A DNA stretch of 42,318 nt. It comes from Desulfobotulus mexicanus. Lineage in GTDB: Bacteria > Desulfobacterota > Desulfobacteria > Desulfobacterales > ASO4-4. A program made the position numbers and the translations under genes. Location of the stretch: positions 1-42,318 of the forward strand of contig NZ_VDMB01000026.1 in assembly GCF_006175995.1 (NCBI RefSeq). Direction: 5' to 3'. Below, piece by piece: positions 16,359-28,454 of this stretch (its first letter is position 1; the number at the start of each line of letters is the position of its first letter). The notes beneath the pieces are model-generated. The model had not been told where the DNA came from and did no database searches. It saw only the letters and a list, made by a program, of their open reading frames with translations.

Positions 16359-17597
16359 TTAATTTATGGCCGGATTGTCAGGCGCCATCCCGGAACCGGA
16401 GCTGCTGAGGCTCCGGCCTGTTCTGGCTTCTTTTCTCAAAATATTCAGGTAAAGGGGGTAGGCTTCGTTTTCTCCCTGGGTCATGATAACATAGGGATAC
16501 CAGCCATTGGGTCCCCTCAGGTAACCGGCCCGTGTTCTGACATCGGAGAGGGTACCTGTTTTAAACCAGCCCTGATTTTCCCTGCGCATCAGGCTCATAT
16601 ATGGGCTGAAGGCGTGAAGGGCTTTGAGCATTTCTTTTGCTGTTATCCGGTTTTTCCTTGATAGCCCTGAACCTTCCTCAACCACAAAGCCCTCTATTCC
16701 GAGTTTGTTTTTTATAAAGTCCGAGAAATAAATTCCTGCTTTTTCAAGGCTTAAGGGGCCGCTATGATCTGTATCCTTTAAGGCTGTTGCCAGCAGCAGT
16801 TTGTTGGCCACGTAATTATTGGAAAAGGCCATGAGTTGATGAACAATGTCTGTAACGGTAAAGGGTGAGGAATATTCCAGAAGCAGGATGTCCGGAATCT
16901 CAGGATTTTCATATCTGAAATCTGTTTTAGATTCTTCAAAGGTGAATCCTGCATCTTCAAGGAAGTATCGGACCATGGCAGCGGCATAGTGCATGGGAAA
17001 GTCATTGTCCGATGGCAGGGCGATGCGTCCCGATGCAAGGCGTGATGCCCTGACTGGAGCCAGCACCATGGGTAAAAAGGGGGTTTCGTTTTCTGAGGAA
17101 ACGAAATGTCCCTTTTCTGTTTTAAAGGAAACGGAGTTGAAGTTTACGGCAAAGGGTGTAAGGGGGGCGTTGTAGCTTCTTTGGGAAAGGGGGCTTATGC
17201 CATCCACAGGCAGTTTCTTTTCAAAGGCGGAGATATCAATGATGATACCTTTAAAATTCCGTTCCGGTGTGGCTGTCGCCAGTCGGGTAACCATGTCTCT
17301 GAGGGGGTTGGAGGTCAGCAGGGGATCGGCACTGGCTTTTATCACGAGGAAGTTATCCCTGTCTCTGCTTACAGGTGTTGTGATGCGGTAATCCGGTCCC
17401 AGTGTCTCCAGGGCATAGAGGGATGTAAGAATTTTAAGAATAGATGCAGGGGTCATGGTGGCATCCGGATTTGTGGAGCTGAGAATTTCTCCCCCCGGAG
17501 TCTCCAGAATCCATGCCTTTTGAATCGTCTGTTTTTCTGCGGCAGAGGTCAGGGGTATGGATAGAAGAAAGAATATTAAAATATTAAAAAAACGCAT
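16359..17597 (-). CDS. dacB: PBP4-type D-alanyl-D-alanine carboxypeptidase
   Basis: This 412-residue protein has a signal peptide (cleaved after about residue 20) and all three penicillin-binding motifs: Ser52-x-x-Lys55 (PASILK), Ser259-Asn-Asn (FSNN) and Lys346-Thr-Gly-Thr. The order and large spacing between the first two fit the S13/PBP4 class, which trims or cleaves peptidoglycan cross-links in the periplasm. It is somewhat shorter than E. coli PBP4. It lies 28 bases after dtd in the same direction, so the two probably form an operon. Confidence 0.87.
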   Translation of the reverse strand: MRFFNILIFFLLSIPLTSAAEKQTIQKAWILETPGGEILSSTNPDATMTPASILKILTSLYALETLGPDYRITTPVSRDRDNFLVIKASADPLLTSNPLRDMVTRLATATPERNFKGIIIDISAFEKKLPVDGISPLSQRSYNAPLTPFAVNFNSVSFKTEKGHFVSSENETPFLPMVLAPVRASRLASGRIALPSDNDFPMHYAAAMVRYFLEDAGFTFEESKTDFRYENPEIPDILLLEYSSPFTVTDIVHQLMAFSNNYVANKLLLATALKDTDHSGPLSLEKAGIYFSDFIKNKLGIEGFVVEEGSGLSRKNRITAKEMLKALHAFSPYMSLMRRENQGWFKTGTLSDVRTRAGYLRGPNGWYPYVIMTQGENEAYPLYLNILRKEARTGRSLSSSGSGMAPDNPAIN

Positions 17598-17625
17598 GGT
17601 TTATCCTTTCTCATGCATCAGGTTT

Positions 17626-18078
17626 TTATCTGTTGCGCATCCGGCTGTCCAGGGTAAGGGTTACAGGGCCTTCATTGATAAGGGATACATCCATGTTGGC
17701 CTGAAATCTTCCCGTCTCAACCCTGATGTCTCTGTTTTTGCATGATTCCACAAAATGCTGGTAAAGGGGGATGGCTGTTTCCGGTTTTGCCGCATCCGTA
17801 AAGGAGGGGCGGCGGCCTTTGCGACAGTCCGCAAGCAGGGTGAACTGAGACACCACAAGAATTTCCCCTGAAATGTCCACAAGAGAGTGGTTCATTTTTC
17901 CTTCTTCATCTTCAAATATTCTTAAATGAACAATTTTATCCGCAAGAAAGGTGCTGTCTTCCTGGCTGTCTTCCTTTGCAACTCCCAGAAGAATGAGAAG
18001 GCCATGATCAATTTTTCCTTCAATAATGTCATCAATGCGGACTTCAGCGGAACGGACACGCTGCACAACGGCTATCAT
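17626..18078 (-). CDS. dtd: D-aminoacyl-tRNA deacylase
   Basis: This 150-residue protein starts MIAVVQRVRSAEV and contains the two active-site signatures of DTD: SQFTLLAD (around residue 78) and NEGPVT (near the C terminus), which supplies the Gly-cisPro gate. It hydrolyses D-amino acids, and glycine on tRNA-Ala, from mischarged tRNA. Length is normal. GAGGAG precedes the ATG. It is the first gene of a dtd-dacB pair; the pairing of a D-amino-acid proofreading enzyme with a cell-wall carboxypeptidase may be coincidental. Confidence 0.95.
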   Translation of the reverse strand: MIAVVQRVRSAEVRIDDIIEGKIDHGLLILLGVAKEDSQEDSTFLADKIVHLRIFEDEEGKMNHSLVDISGEILVVSQFTLLADCRKGRRPSFTDAAKPETAIPLYQHFVESCKNRDIRVETGRFQANMDVSLINEGPVTLTLDSRMRNR

Positions 18079-18170
18079 GGTATATATGCTCCTCTGTAAC
18101 TTTTTAAGTCTTTGATTACTATGGTTTTATAAGTAACATACCAGTCAGGCAGGCGCACAGGCCTTCAAAG

Positions 18171-18223
18171 CTCTGATCCGAAACGATTGCAATGTCACTT
18201 GCAATAGCCAGGGTGCCTTGTAA
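18171..18223 (+). repeat. Partial copy of the palindromic intergenic element
   Basis: CTCTGATCCGAAACGATTGC and the bases after it, through ATAGCCA and GCCTTG, match 16190-16240 almost perfectly with a one-base indel. The rest of the 227-base gap 18079-18305 shows no further similarity to the larger copy and no gene. Confidence 0.7.
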
Positions 18224-18305
18224 CGGCATTAGACTTGTGAAATTAAACCGTTGGTGTTTCTGAAAAAATGTGTTGAACCGTTACCTTTTACAAATATTCA
18301 GAAGC

Positions 18306-18860
18306 TTATTGAAAAACGGAAAGGATGTCTTTGATATTTTCTTTTCTCGTTCTCTTTTTTCTGAGTTTTTCCCAGTCCTCCGGGAAAGCCAGAGGTGAAA
18401 ATTTTGTTTCAAGGGTTAAATGAAGGTGATCATTTTCCCGGACAAAGGAAATAATGCGTATGGGTTCAGTAATAACACCTTCATAACGCAGGGTCAGTCT
18501 GGATTGAAGGTGGCGGTCAAAGGATTCACTCCGGCCTGTGATACTCCGGGTTCCCTCTTCAATGAGCAGTCTTTCCCATGCTGTTTTAAGTGCCAGCATT
18601 CTGCCATCTTCGCCGGGTTGCTCCGGAATTTTTACGGAAACAGTCTGTATTTTCCAGTTGTCCGTTCGGTATTCTTCCGGTGCCGGAAACATGATCAGCC
18701 GACTTTCACTCTGTATACCATTTCTGTTGTCCTGTTCAAGCCGGATCAAAAAGGGACCTGAGCTCTGATGGTAATAAGGCCTAGCACAGGAGATGCAGAG
18801 GAGCAGGAATAAAATCAGAGATGAGAAATATATATAAGGTGAGTGCAGGGCTTTTTTCAT
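18306..18860 (-). CDS. Hypothetical lipoprotein
   Basis: I do not recognise the family. The 184-residue product has a hydrophobic N terminus ending in the lipobox LLLCISC (Cys near 25), so it is probably an exported lipoprotein. The rest is soluble with a charged C terminus (KKRTRKE). It is transcribed divergently from the lipoprotein gene at 19114, across a 253-base gap with no clear operator. The neighbouring lipoprotein has a similar layout (lipobox, then a short alpha/beta domain), so the two could act at the same membrane. Confidence 0.65.
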   Translation of the reverse strand: MKKALHSPYIYFSSLILFLLLCISCARPYYHQSSGPFLIRLEQDNRNGIQSESRLIMFPAPEEYRTDNWKIQTVSVKIPEQPGEDGRMLALKTAWERLLIEEGTRSITGRSESFDRHLQSRLTLRYEGVITEPIRIISFVRENDHLHLTLETKFSPLAFPEDWEKLRKKRTRKENIKDILSVFQ

Positions 18861-19113
18861 TTTTTTATTTCCGCAGCTAAAGAAAATGGATCTTCCGGTC
18901 GATCAGGGTTATAACCGCCTTGCAGTCGTGTGTATTTTTGAATGGAGATGGTTAAAAAAGCAAGAAAATATTCGGAACAGGGTGGTGCCATGGGCAAAGG
19001 GCTGATTCCCTGTCTTTGTTATCTGAATGAAATAAAGATTGAAGAAAAAGAAAACATACAGGAAAGACATGACATCAATAAGTATGCTGGTAACATTCAG
19101 ATCCGGAGGGTGC

Positions 19114-19617
19114 ATGGAAAAACAAAAGGGGAGTTCTTGTCACATCTGCAAGATGGCTTTGTTAGTTCTGGTATTGGTGATTATTATGGGTGGATGTGCC
19201 ACCCGGAATCAGGTTCTGTGGCATAAAACCGCTGCCGTGCATTCGGCCAATATTGTTCCCGGTGTGGAGGCAGAAGAAGCTGCTGCAAAAATTGTAGTTC
19301 GTGTTCGGGGTCAGGGCCTTGCACCGGAAGAAGGTTCTCCTGCCAGACGGCGCTATAATGCGGAACGGGCTGCTGTACTCGACGGTTACAGACAGCTTTC
19401 GGAGAGGATAGCAGGTTTTATTCTGGATTCCTACACCATGTCCGGTGAAGGGGACATGAGCCATGACAGGATTGTTGCAGAAACCCGTGCCTATGTTCGG
19501 GGTGCTCAGATTATGGAAGTTGCCTATGCTGAAGGTATGGCAACGGCGGAGATGCGGGTTTTCCTTGCCCCGAGAACTTCCATTTTTCAGTGGGACGGAA
19601 GGATTGCTAATAGATGA
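19114..19617 (+). CDS. LPP20-like lipoprotein
   Basis: The 167-residue product starts at ATG 19114, chosen because GGAGGG lies just upstream; an in-frame ATG at 19039 lacks this. A hydrophobic stretch ends in the lipobox IMGGC. The following domain has RVRGQGLAPEEG, an Arg-rich segment with AERAAVLDGYRQLSERIAGF, and later VRGAQIMEVAYAEGMATAEMRVFL, which fits the LPP20/FlgP-like lipoprotein fold. Function in this organism is unknown; LPP20-family proteins are outer-membrane-associated. It ends before a strong terminator. Confidence 0.65.
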   Translation: MEKQKGSSCHICKMALLVLVLVIIMGGCATRNQVLWHKTAAVHSANIVPGVEAEEAAAKIVVRVRGQGLAPEEGSPARRRYNAERAAVLDGYRQLSERIAGFILDSYTMSGEGDMSHDRIVAETRAYVRGAQIMEVAYAEGMATAEMRVFLAPRTSIFQWDGRIANR

Positions 19618-19697
19618 GCTGTATGGCAGAACTCTGACAGGATTTTCAACGGGGCTTTATCCAAGAGATATTGTCCGGGGCATGGGGCTATGTTAAG

Positions 19698-19740
19698 AAA
19701 AGACAGGCAGATCATTAAGATCTGTCTGTCTTTTGTTTTT
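19698..19740 (+). terminator. Rho-independent terminator after the LPP20-like gene
   Basis: AAAAGACAGGCAGAT pairs with ATCTGTCTGTCTTTT (one G-U or mismatch) across a short loop, followed by GTTTTTT. It closes the lipoprotein transcript 80 bases after its stop and lies just before the next gene's ribosome binding site. Confidence 0.75.
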
Positions 19741-19759
19741 TATTATGAGGAGGGTATTT

Positions 19760-20569
19760 ATGCCCCAGACCATGCCGTCATCCGGACTGTCCCGAAAGTT
19801 TGTACTGGTTCTTTTGGTTCTTCTCGTATTTGGAGAAGTTATAGTCTTTGCTGTTGCGTGGAACACATCGGGCAAAAAGTCCTGGCTGCAGGTGCAAAAC
19901 AGTGAAGGAGCTATCATCTACGAGACAAGGGGAGATACCCTTACCCGTTTTGACCGCTATTATTTTGAACAGAATTTTGGTCCTCTGGAAAACTATCATA
20001 CCCGGCTTATTGCCCAGGAAATACCTTTTCCCATGACAGCCTGGCTGTTTGCTGCCATTGGTGTGCCTGTGGGGCTGGTTCTTTTTATGGCTTTTTTTGT
20101 CAAAGTATGGCGTTCTCTTTTTTCGGGGAAGCCGGAGGGTTCTTCAGAAAGCGATCCTGCAAATGAAAGCTGGGGCAGGGTGGTTTCCCGCATGGACAGG
20201 CCCGGTGTTTTTATGGTAGGCGGGCTGGTTTTTGTTTCTGTGCTGGCCCTCTGGGTGCTGCCTGCCCTGCTTTCCCGTGCAGCCCTTTCTGCTTTGGAGC
20301 TGGTTTTACGTTTCCGCTGGATTTTTGCTGCTCTTTTTACAGGGGTTTTAAGTCTTTGTTTCTGGTTTATTTATCTCCGCTATCGTCTGGCGGCAAGGGC
20401 CATGGATGCAAGACTGGAGCTGGAGCGTCTGCGTCTTCATCTGGAAATGCAAGTCGGACAGATTGCCTGTAAAGAAGAAAAGACACAACTTATATCTGAC
20501 AACAGGCAGGGTAAGGAATCTGAAGACAGGATGTCTTCTGAGACTGTGGAAATGAAAAAAATTCCATAA
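19760..20569 (+). CDS. Hypothetical membrane protein with C-terminal coiled coil
   Basis: I do not recognise the family. The 269-residue product starts at ATG 19760 after GAGGAGGG; the earlier ATG at 19733 overlaps the terminator tail. It shows one N-terminal helix (about 12-34), an extracytoplasmic segment, then about three more helices (around 88-110, 148-170 and 185-207). A charged helical tail (ARLELERLRLHLEMQ) may form a coiled coil in the cytoplasm. It stands alone between a terminator and the DHH-CBS gene. Confidence 0.6.
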   Translation: MPQTMPSSGLSRKFVLVLLVLLVFGEVIVFAVAWNTSGKKSWLQVQNSEGAIIYETRGDTLTRFDRYYFEQNFGPLENYHTRLIAQEIPFPMTAWLFAAIGVPVGLVLFMAFFVKVWRSLFSGKPEGSSESDPANESWGRVVSRMDRPGVFMVGGLVFVSVLALWVLPALLSRAALSALELVLRFRWIFAALFTGVLSLCFWFIYLRYRLAARAMDARLELERLRLHLEMQVGQIACKEEKTQLISDNRQGKESEDRMSSETVEMKKIP

Positions 20570-20699
20570 GAAAGCAGTGCAGTCCGGCTGAAAAAAGGTT
20601 TGTCTGGAAGACAGGCGGTATTTTTAAATCCCGTCTCACTGCCGGTTGCATTGACTGGCATGGCGCGCATAATAGACTGAATTTCAGGATGTGAGGGTC

Positions 20700-22004
20700 A
20701 TGGATATCATCACTACCCATAAGAATGCGGATTTCGATGCTGTGGCCTCCATGGTTGCGGCAACTCTTTTGTATCCGGGTGCTGTACCCGTAAGGCCCAA
20801 CGATCTCAATCCCAATGTGAAAGCTTTTTTATCCATTCATAAGGATATCTTTGATACCTATCTCCCCAAAGAAGCAGAACTTGATAAGGTCCGGCGTCTG
20901 ATTGTGGTGGATACGGGATCCTGGGCAAGGCTGGACGGGCATCTGCGCAGGCTTCAGAAAAATAAGGATCTGGAGCTCATCCTCTGGGATCATCATCCGG
21001 AAGGCGATATGCAGCCCCAGTGGACCTGCAGGGAATTTGTGGGTGCCACTGTAACTCTTCTGGTAAGACGCCTCCGGGAGCAGGGCATGCGCCTGACACC
21101 CATGCAGGCCACCCTCTTTCTGCTGGGGCTTTATGAGGATACGGGGAATTTGAGTTTCAGTTCCACTAAATCCGAGGATGCGTTGGCAGCGGCTTATCTT
21201 CTGGAAAACAGGGCGGATCTGAATGTACTCTCCACCTTTCTTCGCCCTGTTTACGGAGAGCGGCAGAAAGACATTCTTTTTGAGATGATACAGGCCGGAG
21301 AATCAGCCAAGGTGGATGTGAAGGGCCACCGCATTGCCATCAGCCGCATGGTGATCGAGGGGCATGTGGGCAATCTTTCCGTTGTAATTAATATGTACAG
21401 GGAGATCATGAATGTGGATGCTGCCTTTGGGGTGTTCACGGACCTTGAGCGTCAGCGTACCTTTGTCATCGGCCGGAGTAAAACCGAAGATCTGAACGTG
21501 GGGTCCATCATGCGAAGTCTTGGCGGCGGAGGGCATCCTGCGGCTGGCTCGGCAATGCTGGACATGGTCAATCCTGAGGCCGTGGTGGATCAGATGATGG
21601 CCCTTCTGGAGGGAAATCAGCAGAGCTCCATTCAGTTAAGCGATATTATGAGTTATCCCGTTAAAACCGTTGAGGCCAGCATGCCCATGCATGAGGTCTG
21701 GGAAGTGCTGGAGGAAAAGGGATGCACAGGGCTTCCTGTGGTGGAGGACGGGGTGCTGACCGGTGTGATCTCCCGCCGTGATTTCAGAAAAATAAGAAAA
21801 GAGGCCCAGAAAAAGTCGCCGGTAAAGGCTTTCATGAGCCGTAATGTCATCACCATAGGTCCGGAAAAAAGCCCCATGGAAGCAGCAAAGGTGATGGTAA
21901 AATATGATATCGGCCGCTTGCCTGTGATCCGGGATGGTAAAATTATCGGCATTGTTTCCCGTTCAGATGCCATGCGCTATTTTTATGATCTGCTTCCGGA
22001 TTGA
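20700..22004 (+). CDS. DHH-family phosphoesterase with tandem CBS domains
   Basis: The 434-residue product has an N-terminal DHH domain (HKNADFDAVAS, VVDTG and the DHH triad in LWDHHPEG), then a DHHA1 domain with GGGGHPAAGSA, then two CBS domains (about 310-365 and 375-430). DHH/DHHA1 enzymes cleave phosphodiesters such as nanoRNA or cyclic dinucleotide products. CBS pairs bind adenosine nucleotides and regulate the enzyme (family knowledge). A similar module is fused to a poly(A)-polymerase/tRNA nucleotidyltransferase domain in many relatives; here the protein ends after the CBS pair. ATG 20700 is favoured over GTG 20691. Confidence 0.85.
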   Translation: MDIITTHKNADFDAVASMVAATLLYPGAVPVRPNDLNPNVKAFLSIHKDIFDTYLPKEAELDKVRRLIVVDTGSWARLDGHLRRLQKNKDLELILWDHHPEGDMQPQWTCREFVGATVTLLVRRLREQGMRLTPMQATLFLLGLYEDTGNLSFSSTKSEDALAAAYLLENRADLNVLSTFLRPVYGERQKDILFEMIQAGESAKVDVKGHRIAISRMVIEGHVGNLSVVINMYREIMNVDAAFGVFTDLERQRTFVIGRSKTEDLNVGSIMRSLGGGGHPAAGSAMLDMVNPEAVVDQMMALLEGNQQSSIQLSDIMSYPVKTVEASMPMHEVWEVLEEKGCTGLPVVEDGVLTGVISRRDFRKIRKEAQKKSPVKAFMSRNVITIGPEKSPMEAAKVMVKYDIGRLPVIRDGKIIGIVSRSDAMRYFYDLLPD

Positions 22005-22087
22005 AAGATTAGAAAATTAGCGGGTGGGGAGCCAGCAGGCCGGGAAGAAGGTTCCGGAGAAGGGTTGAAATCCATCAGGAGGATTTA

Positions 22088-22192
22088 ATGGCTAACTGGA
22101 AATTGGTAGTTGAAGGCCAACAAATAAGGATAGATCGTGTGAGGGACGAACCACGATCTATCCTTATTTGTTATCATTACTATGTATTTTAA
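22088..22192 (+). pseudogene. Small ORF with strong ribosome binding site, interrupted by a hairpin
   Basis: AGGAGG followed by ATTTA and ATG is the best ribosome binding site in the neighbourhood. It opens a 34-codon frame starting MANWKLVVEGQ. From codon 11 on, the frame runs through the 21-bp inverted repeat and then AT-rich DNA, where it stops. I read it as the first codons of a native gene cut off where the AT-rich phaC segment begins. A genuine small peptide or leader is also possible. Confidence 0.4.
22119..22172. repeat. Perfect 21-bp inverted repeat at the edge of the AT-rich segment
   Basis: Arms 22119-22139 and 22152-22172 are perfectly complementary over 21 bases, around a 12-base loop. 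The arms start AACAAATAAGGATAG. No T run follows, so a plain terminator is unlikely. It sits exactly where base composition shifts from balanced to AT-rich, 120 bases upstream of phaC. Confidence 0.8.
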
Positions 22193-22294
22193 AGCATTTT
22201 TTATTATTTAATGATACTTTATTATCTGCAAATTTTGGAATCTGATAAGTTTTTTGTTTTAAAAAATAATAAAGTTCAAGTTTTTGGGGGGCGC

Positions 22295-24148
22295 ATGGAA
22301 AAAGAAATAGCATCATCAGGATTTGATTTGGATAGAATTTATGATCTTATGATCAAATTTACCAGTAAGCAGAAAAGTTATGTAGATGCTCTTTCAAAAA
22401 ATAAAGTAAAAAGTGAGCTTCCTGCACCTGGGGTTATGTTTGATTTTTTTGAAGTATTTCAAAAAATGGCACTAAATCCCGGCAATCTTTTAAATCTAAG
22501 TTTTAAAATGATGAAAGATTATAATGAAGTTTCATCATCTATTGTAGGAAACTTATTGGATCCTCAGGAAAAAGAAGAAAAACAGGAAAAAGATAAAAGA
22601 TTTTCAGGAGAAGAGTGGAATAAAACTCCATTTTTTCAGTTTATGAAAGATTTGTACCTTTTAAACGTGAAAACCTTAAGTGAAGCTGTTTCAAATGTTG
22701 AAGGTATTGAGGCTGTTAAAAAGAAAAGAGTTGAGTTTTATACAAAGCAGTTTCTTGAAGCTGTTTCACCTTCCAATTTTCTTGCCACTAACCCGGAACT
22801 GTTAAAATATACCTTTGATCATAAAGGTGAAAATATTTTTGAGGGCATTGATAATTTTTTAGATGATGTAAACTGTGAAGATGGAAGTCTTAATATTAGA
22901 ATTTCAGATGATACAGCATTTATGCTTGGAGAAAATATTGCACTGAGTAAAGGAAGTGTTGTTTATCAAAATGATATTCTTCAGCTTATTCAGTATTCCC
23001 CAACTACGGATAAAGTTTTTAAGATTCCTGTTTTAATTTCTCCTCCTTTTATAAATAAATATTATATTCTTGATATTAATGAAAAAATTTCCATGGTCAA
23101 ATGGCTGGTGGATCAGGGTTACACTGTTTTTGTAATTTCATGGGTAAATCCATCAACAGAGCATGCTTCAAAAAGATATGAAGATTATGTGCTTGAAGGT
23201 CATATTGAAGTTCTTGATGTGATTGAAAAAATAACAAAAGTTAAAAAGATCTCAGCTATTGGATATTGTACTGGTGGAACAATTCTTGCCACAACAGCCG
23301 CATATCTTGAGTCAAAAAAGCAACAAAGGTTTGCATCCCTTACTTATATGGCAACATTGATAGATTTTTCCGAACCAGGAGAAATTGGGAATTTTCTTGA
23401 TCAATCTCAGGTAAAAAAAATAACCGAGGATATTAAAAAAGTAGGATATCTTGACGGAAGGCATCTTGCCAAGACATTTAATATGTTGAAACCAAGTGAT
23501 CTTATATGGTCCTATGCTGTTAACAGTTATATAAAGGGACGGGATCCTGTTCCTTTTGATATTTTGTACTGGAATTCCGACTCTACAAATCTTCCTGCCG
23601 GAATGTATGCTTTTTACCTTCAGAATATGTATATTGAAAACAGGCTTAAGGATCCCGGTGGAATAAAAATAGGTGGCGTTCCAATTGATATTTCAAAAAT
23701 AAAAACGCCTTCATATTTTCTTGCAACTGAAGATGATCATATAGTTTTGTGGAAATCTTCATTTAAAGGAGCTCTTCTTTTTGCAGGAAGAGTGAGGTTT
23801 GTTCTTGGTGGTTCGGGCCATGTTGCAGGAGTTGTTAATCCTCCTGTGAAAAATAAGTACGGCTACAGGGCTGCAGATCTTGAATTTGATTCTCCTGTAA
23901 ACTGGGTCAAAAATGCTGGAAAAAAGGAAGGTTCATGGTGGCTTGACTGGCATGATTGGAACATTGAGTTTGCAGGTGAAGAGGTTGCAAAAAGAATACC
24001 CGGCAAAGGTAATTTTAAGGAAATTGAAAAGGCACCCGGAAGTTATGCACTCAGAAGAGTTGACACCAAGGTCAAATGCAAGGAAACCTGTACCTGTAGT
24101 AAGCCTTCGCGCAATGGAATTACTCAGATCAAGCCTTCAATTAAATAA
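22295..24148 (+). CDS. phaC: Class I poly(3-hydroxyalkanoate) synthase, probably acquired
   Basis: This 617-residue enzyme polymerises 3-hydroxyacyl-CoA into storage polyester on granules. The catalytic triad is visible: Cys325 in the lipase-like box GYCTGG, Asp481 in ATEDDHIV and His509 in GGSGHVAG. Length and spacing match class I PhaC, where the triad sits at almost the same residues. ATG 22295 is chosen; the upstream extension to 22211 does not look like a PhaC N terminus. Codon choice is strongly A/T-ending, unlike the genes on both sides, which points to horizontal transfer. No phaA, phaB, phaE or phasin gene is nearby, so monomer supply must come from elsewhere. The protein ends in a Lys/Cys-rich tail (KCKETCTC), which is odd for the family. 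Confidence 0.92.
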   Translation: MEKEIASSGFDLDRIYDLMIKFTSKQKSYVDALSKNKVKSELPAPGVMFDFFEVFQKMALNPGNLLNLSFKMMKDYNEVSSSIVGNLLDPQEKEEKQEKDKRFSGEEWNKTPFFQFMKDLYLLNVKTLSEAVSNVEGIEAVKKKRVEFYTKQFLEAVSPSNFLATNPELLKYTFDHKGENIFEGIDNFLDDVNCEDGSLNIRISDDTAFMLGENIALSKGSVVYQNDILQLIQYSPTTDKVFKIPVLISPPFINKYYILDINEKISMVKWLVDQGYTVFVISWVNPSTEHASKRYEDYVLEGHIEVLDVIEKITKVKKISAIGYCTGGTILATTAAYLESKKQQRFASLTYMATLIDFSEPGEIGNFLDQSQVKKITEDIKKVGYLDGRHLAKTFNMLKPSDLIWSYAVNSYIKGRDPVPFDILYWNSDSTNLPAGMYAFYLQNMYIENRLKDPGGIKIGGVPIDISKIKTPSYFLATEDDHIVLWKSSFKGALLFAGRVRFVLGGSGHVAGVVNPPVKNKYGYRAADLEFDSPVNWVKNAGKKEGSWWLDWHDWNIEFAGEEVAKRIPGKGNFKEIEKAPGSYALRRVDTKVKCKETCTCSKPSRNGITQIKPSIK

Positions 24149-24163
24149 TTTTGATAACCGGTT

Positions 24164-24202
24164 AAAAAAGGGGACACGGCATCAGGCCGCATCCCCTTTT
24201 CT
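24164..24202 (-). terminator. Terminator for nifJ (minus strand)
   Basis: GGGGA and TCCCC flanked by A and T runs form a hairpin over 24164-24202, with GGC/GCC pairs extending towards the loop. Read on the minus strand it ends in CCCCTTTTTT, a good tail for the nifJ transcript. Confidence 0.6.
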
Positions 24203-24211
24203 TTGTCCTGC

Positions 24212-24243
24212 ATCCGGGAAGCCTTAAGGCCTCCCGGATTTTT

Positions 24244-24246
<3 letters not shown>
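24212..24246 (+). terminator. Terminator for phaC (plus strand)
   Basis: ATCCGGGA and TCCCGGAT form a stem continued by GGCCTTAAGGCC-like pairing, followed by TTTTTTT at 24239-24245. The tail overlaps the nifJ stop region, so convergent transcripts end within 80 bases of each other. Confidence 0.75.
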
Positions 24247-27813
<3,567 letters not shown>

Positions 27814-27869
27814 TCATGGATAAAGCTTGTGGCTTGTTCAAAACAGATAAGGGCATTGGAGATTTTCCT

Positions 27870-28445
27870 TCAGCCCATTCCTTTAAATGCAAAGAAGCTT
27901 AAAGAAACTACGCCTGCGGTTACCAGCCCGATGGCTGTGTCCCGGAAAGGGCCTGGAACCCGCATCTGGAAAAGTCTTTCCCGGATGCCCGCAAAGAGGG
28001 TGAGGGCCAGACCGAAACCCACGGCATAGGCTGTGGATGCCACCAGGGTTTCAATAAAGGTGTATTCCGCACTGATGGCCAGCAGACAGGCCCCCATTAC
28101 GGCGCAGTTGGTGGTGATAAGGGGGAGAAAGATGCCCAGACCCGCATAAAGGCCGGGGGCACTTTTTTTAAGGAACATTTCCACAAACTGCACCAGTGAG
28201 GCAATTATGAGGATAAAGGCAATGGTACGCAGAAAGGTGATGCCCATGGGTGCCAGCAGCCAGTGTTCCACCATCCATGTTACGGAACCGGCCATGACCA
28301 GAACAAATAGAACGGCCATGGACATGCCCACAGCTGTTTCCATTGCCTTGGAAGTGCCCATGAAGGGGCAGATGCCAAGATACTGGGTGAGAACAATGTT
28401 GTTGATAAGAATGCAGGTAATGGCCAGGAGGATATAGGTTTCCAT
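27870..28445 (-). CDS. rnfA: RnfA, membrane subunit of the Rnf complex
   Basis: This 191-residue protein has six transmembrane helices and closely follows the RnfA/NqrE family: ILINNIVLTQYLGICPFMG near the N terminus and LITTNCAVMGACL in the middle. The two conserved Cys residues in opposed half-membrane helices are present; they hold the intramembrane Fe-S cluster with RnfE. It is the last rnf gene in the minus-strand operon, nine bases after rnfE. Confidence 0.96.
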   Translation of the reverse strand: METYILLAITCILINNIVLTQYLGICPFMGTSKAMETAVGMSMAVLFVLVMAGSVTWMVEHWLLAPMGITFLRTIAFILIIASLVQFVEMFLKKSAPGLYAGLGIFLPLITTNCAVMGACLLAISAEYTFIETLVASTAYAVGFGLALTLFAGIRERLFQMRVPGPFRDTAIGLVTAGVVSLSFFAFKGMG

Positions 28446-28454
28446 GGTTCGCTC

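Noticed and set aside
22211-22294. N-terminal extension of PhaC from ATG 22211
   Set aside because: The residues do not resemble PhaC N termini, and the ATG at 22295 gives a catalytic triad numbering that fits class I enzymes.
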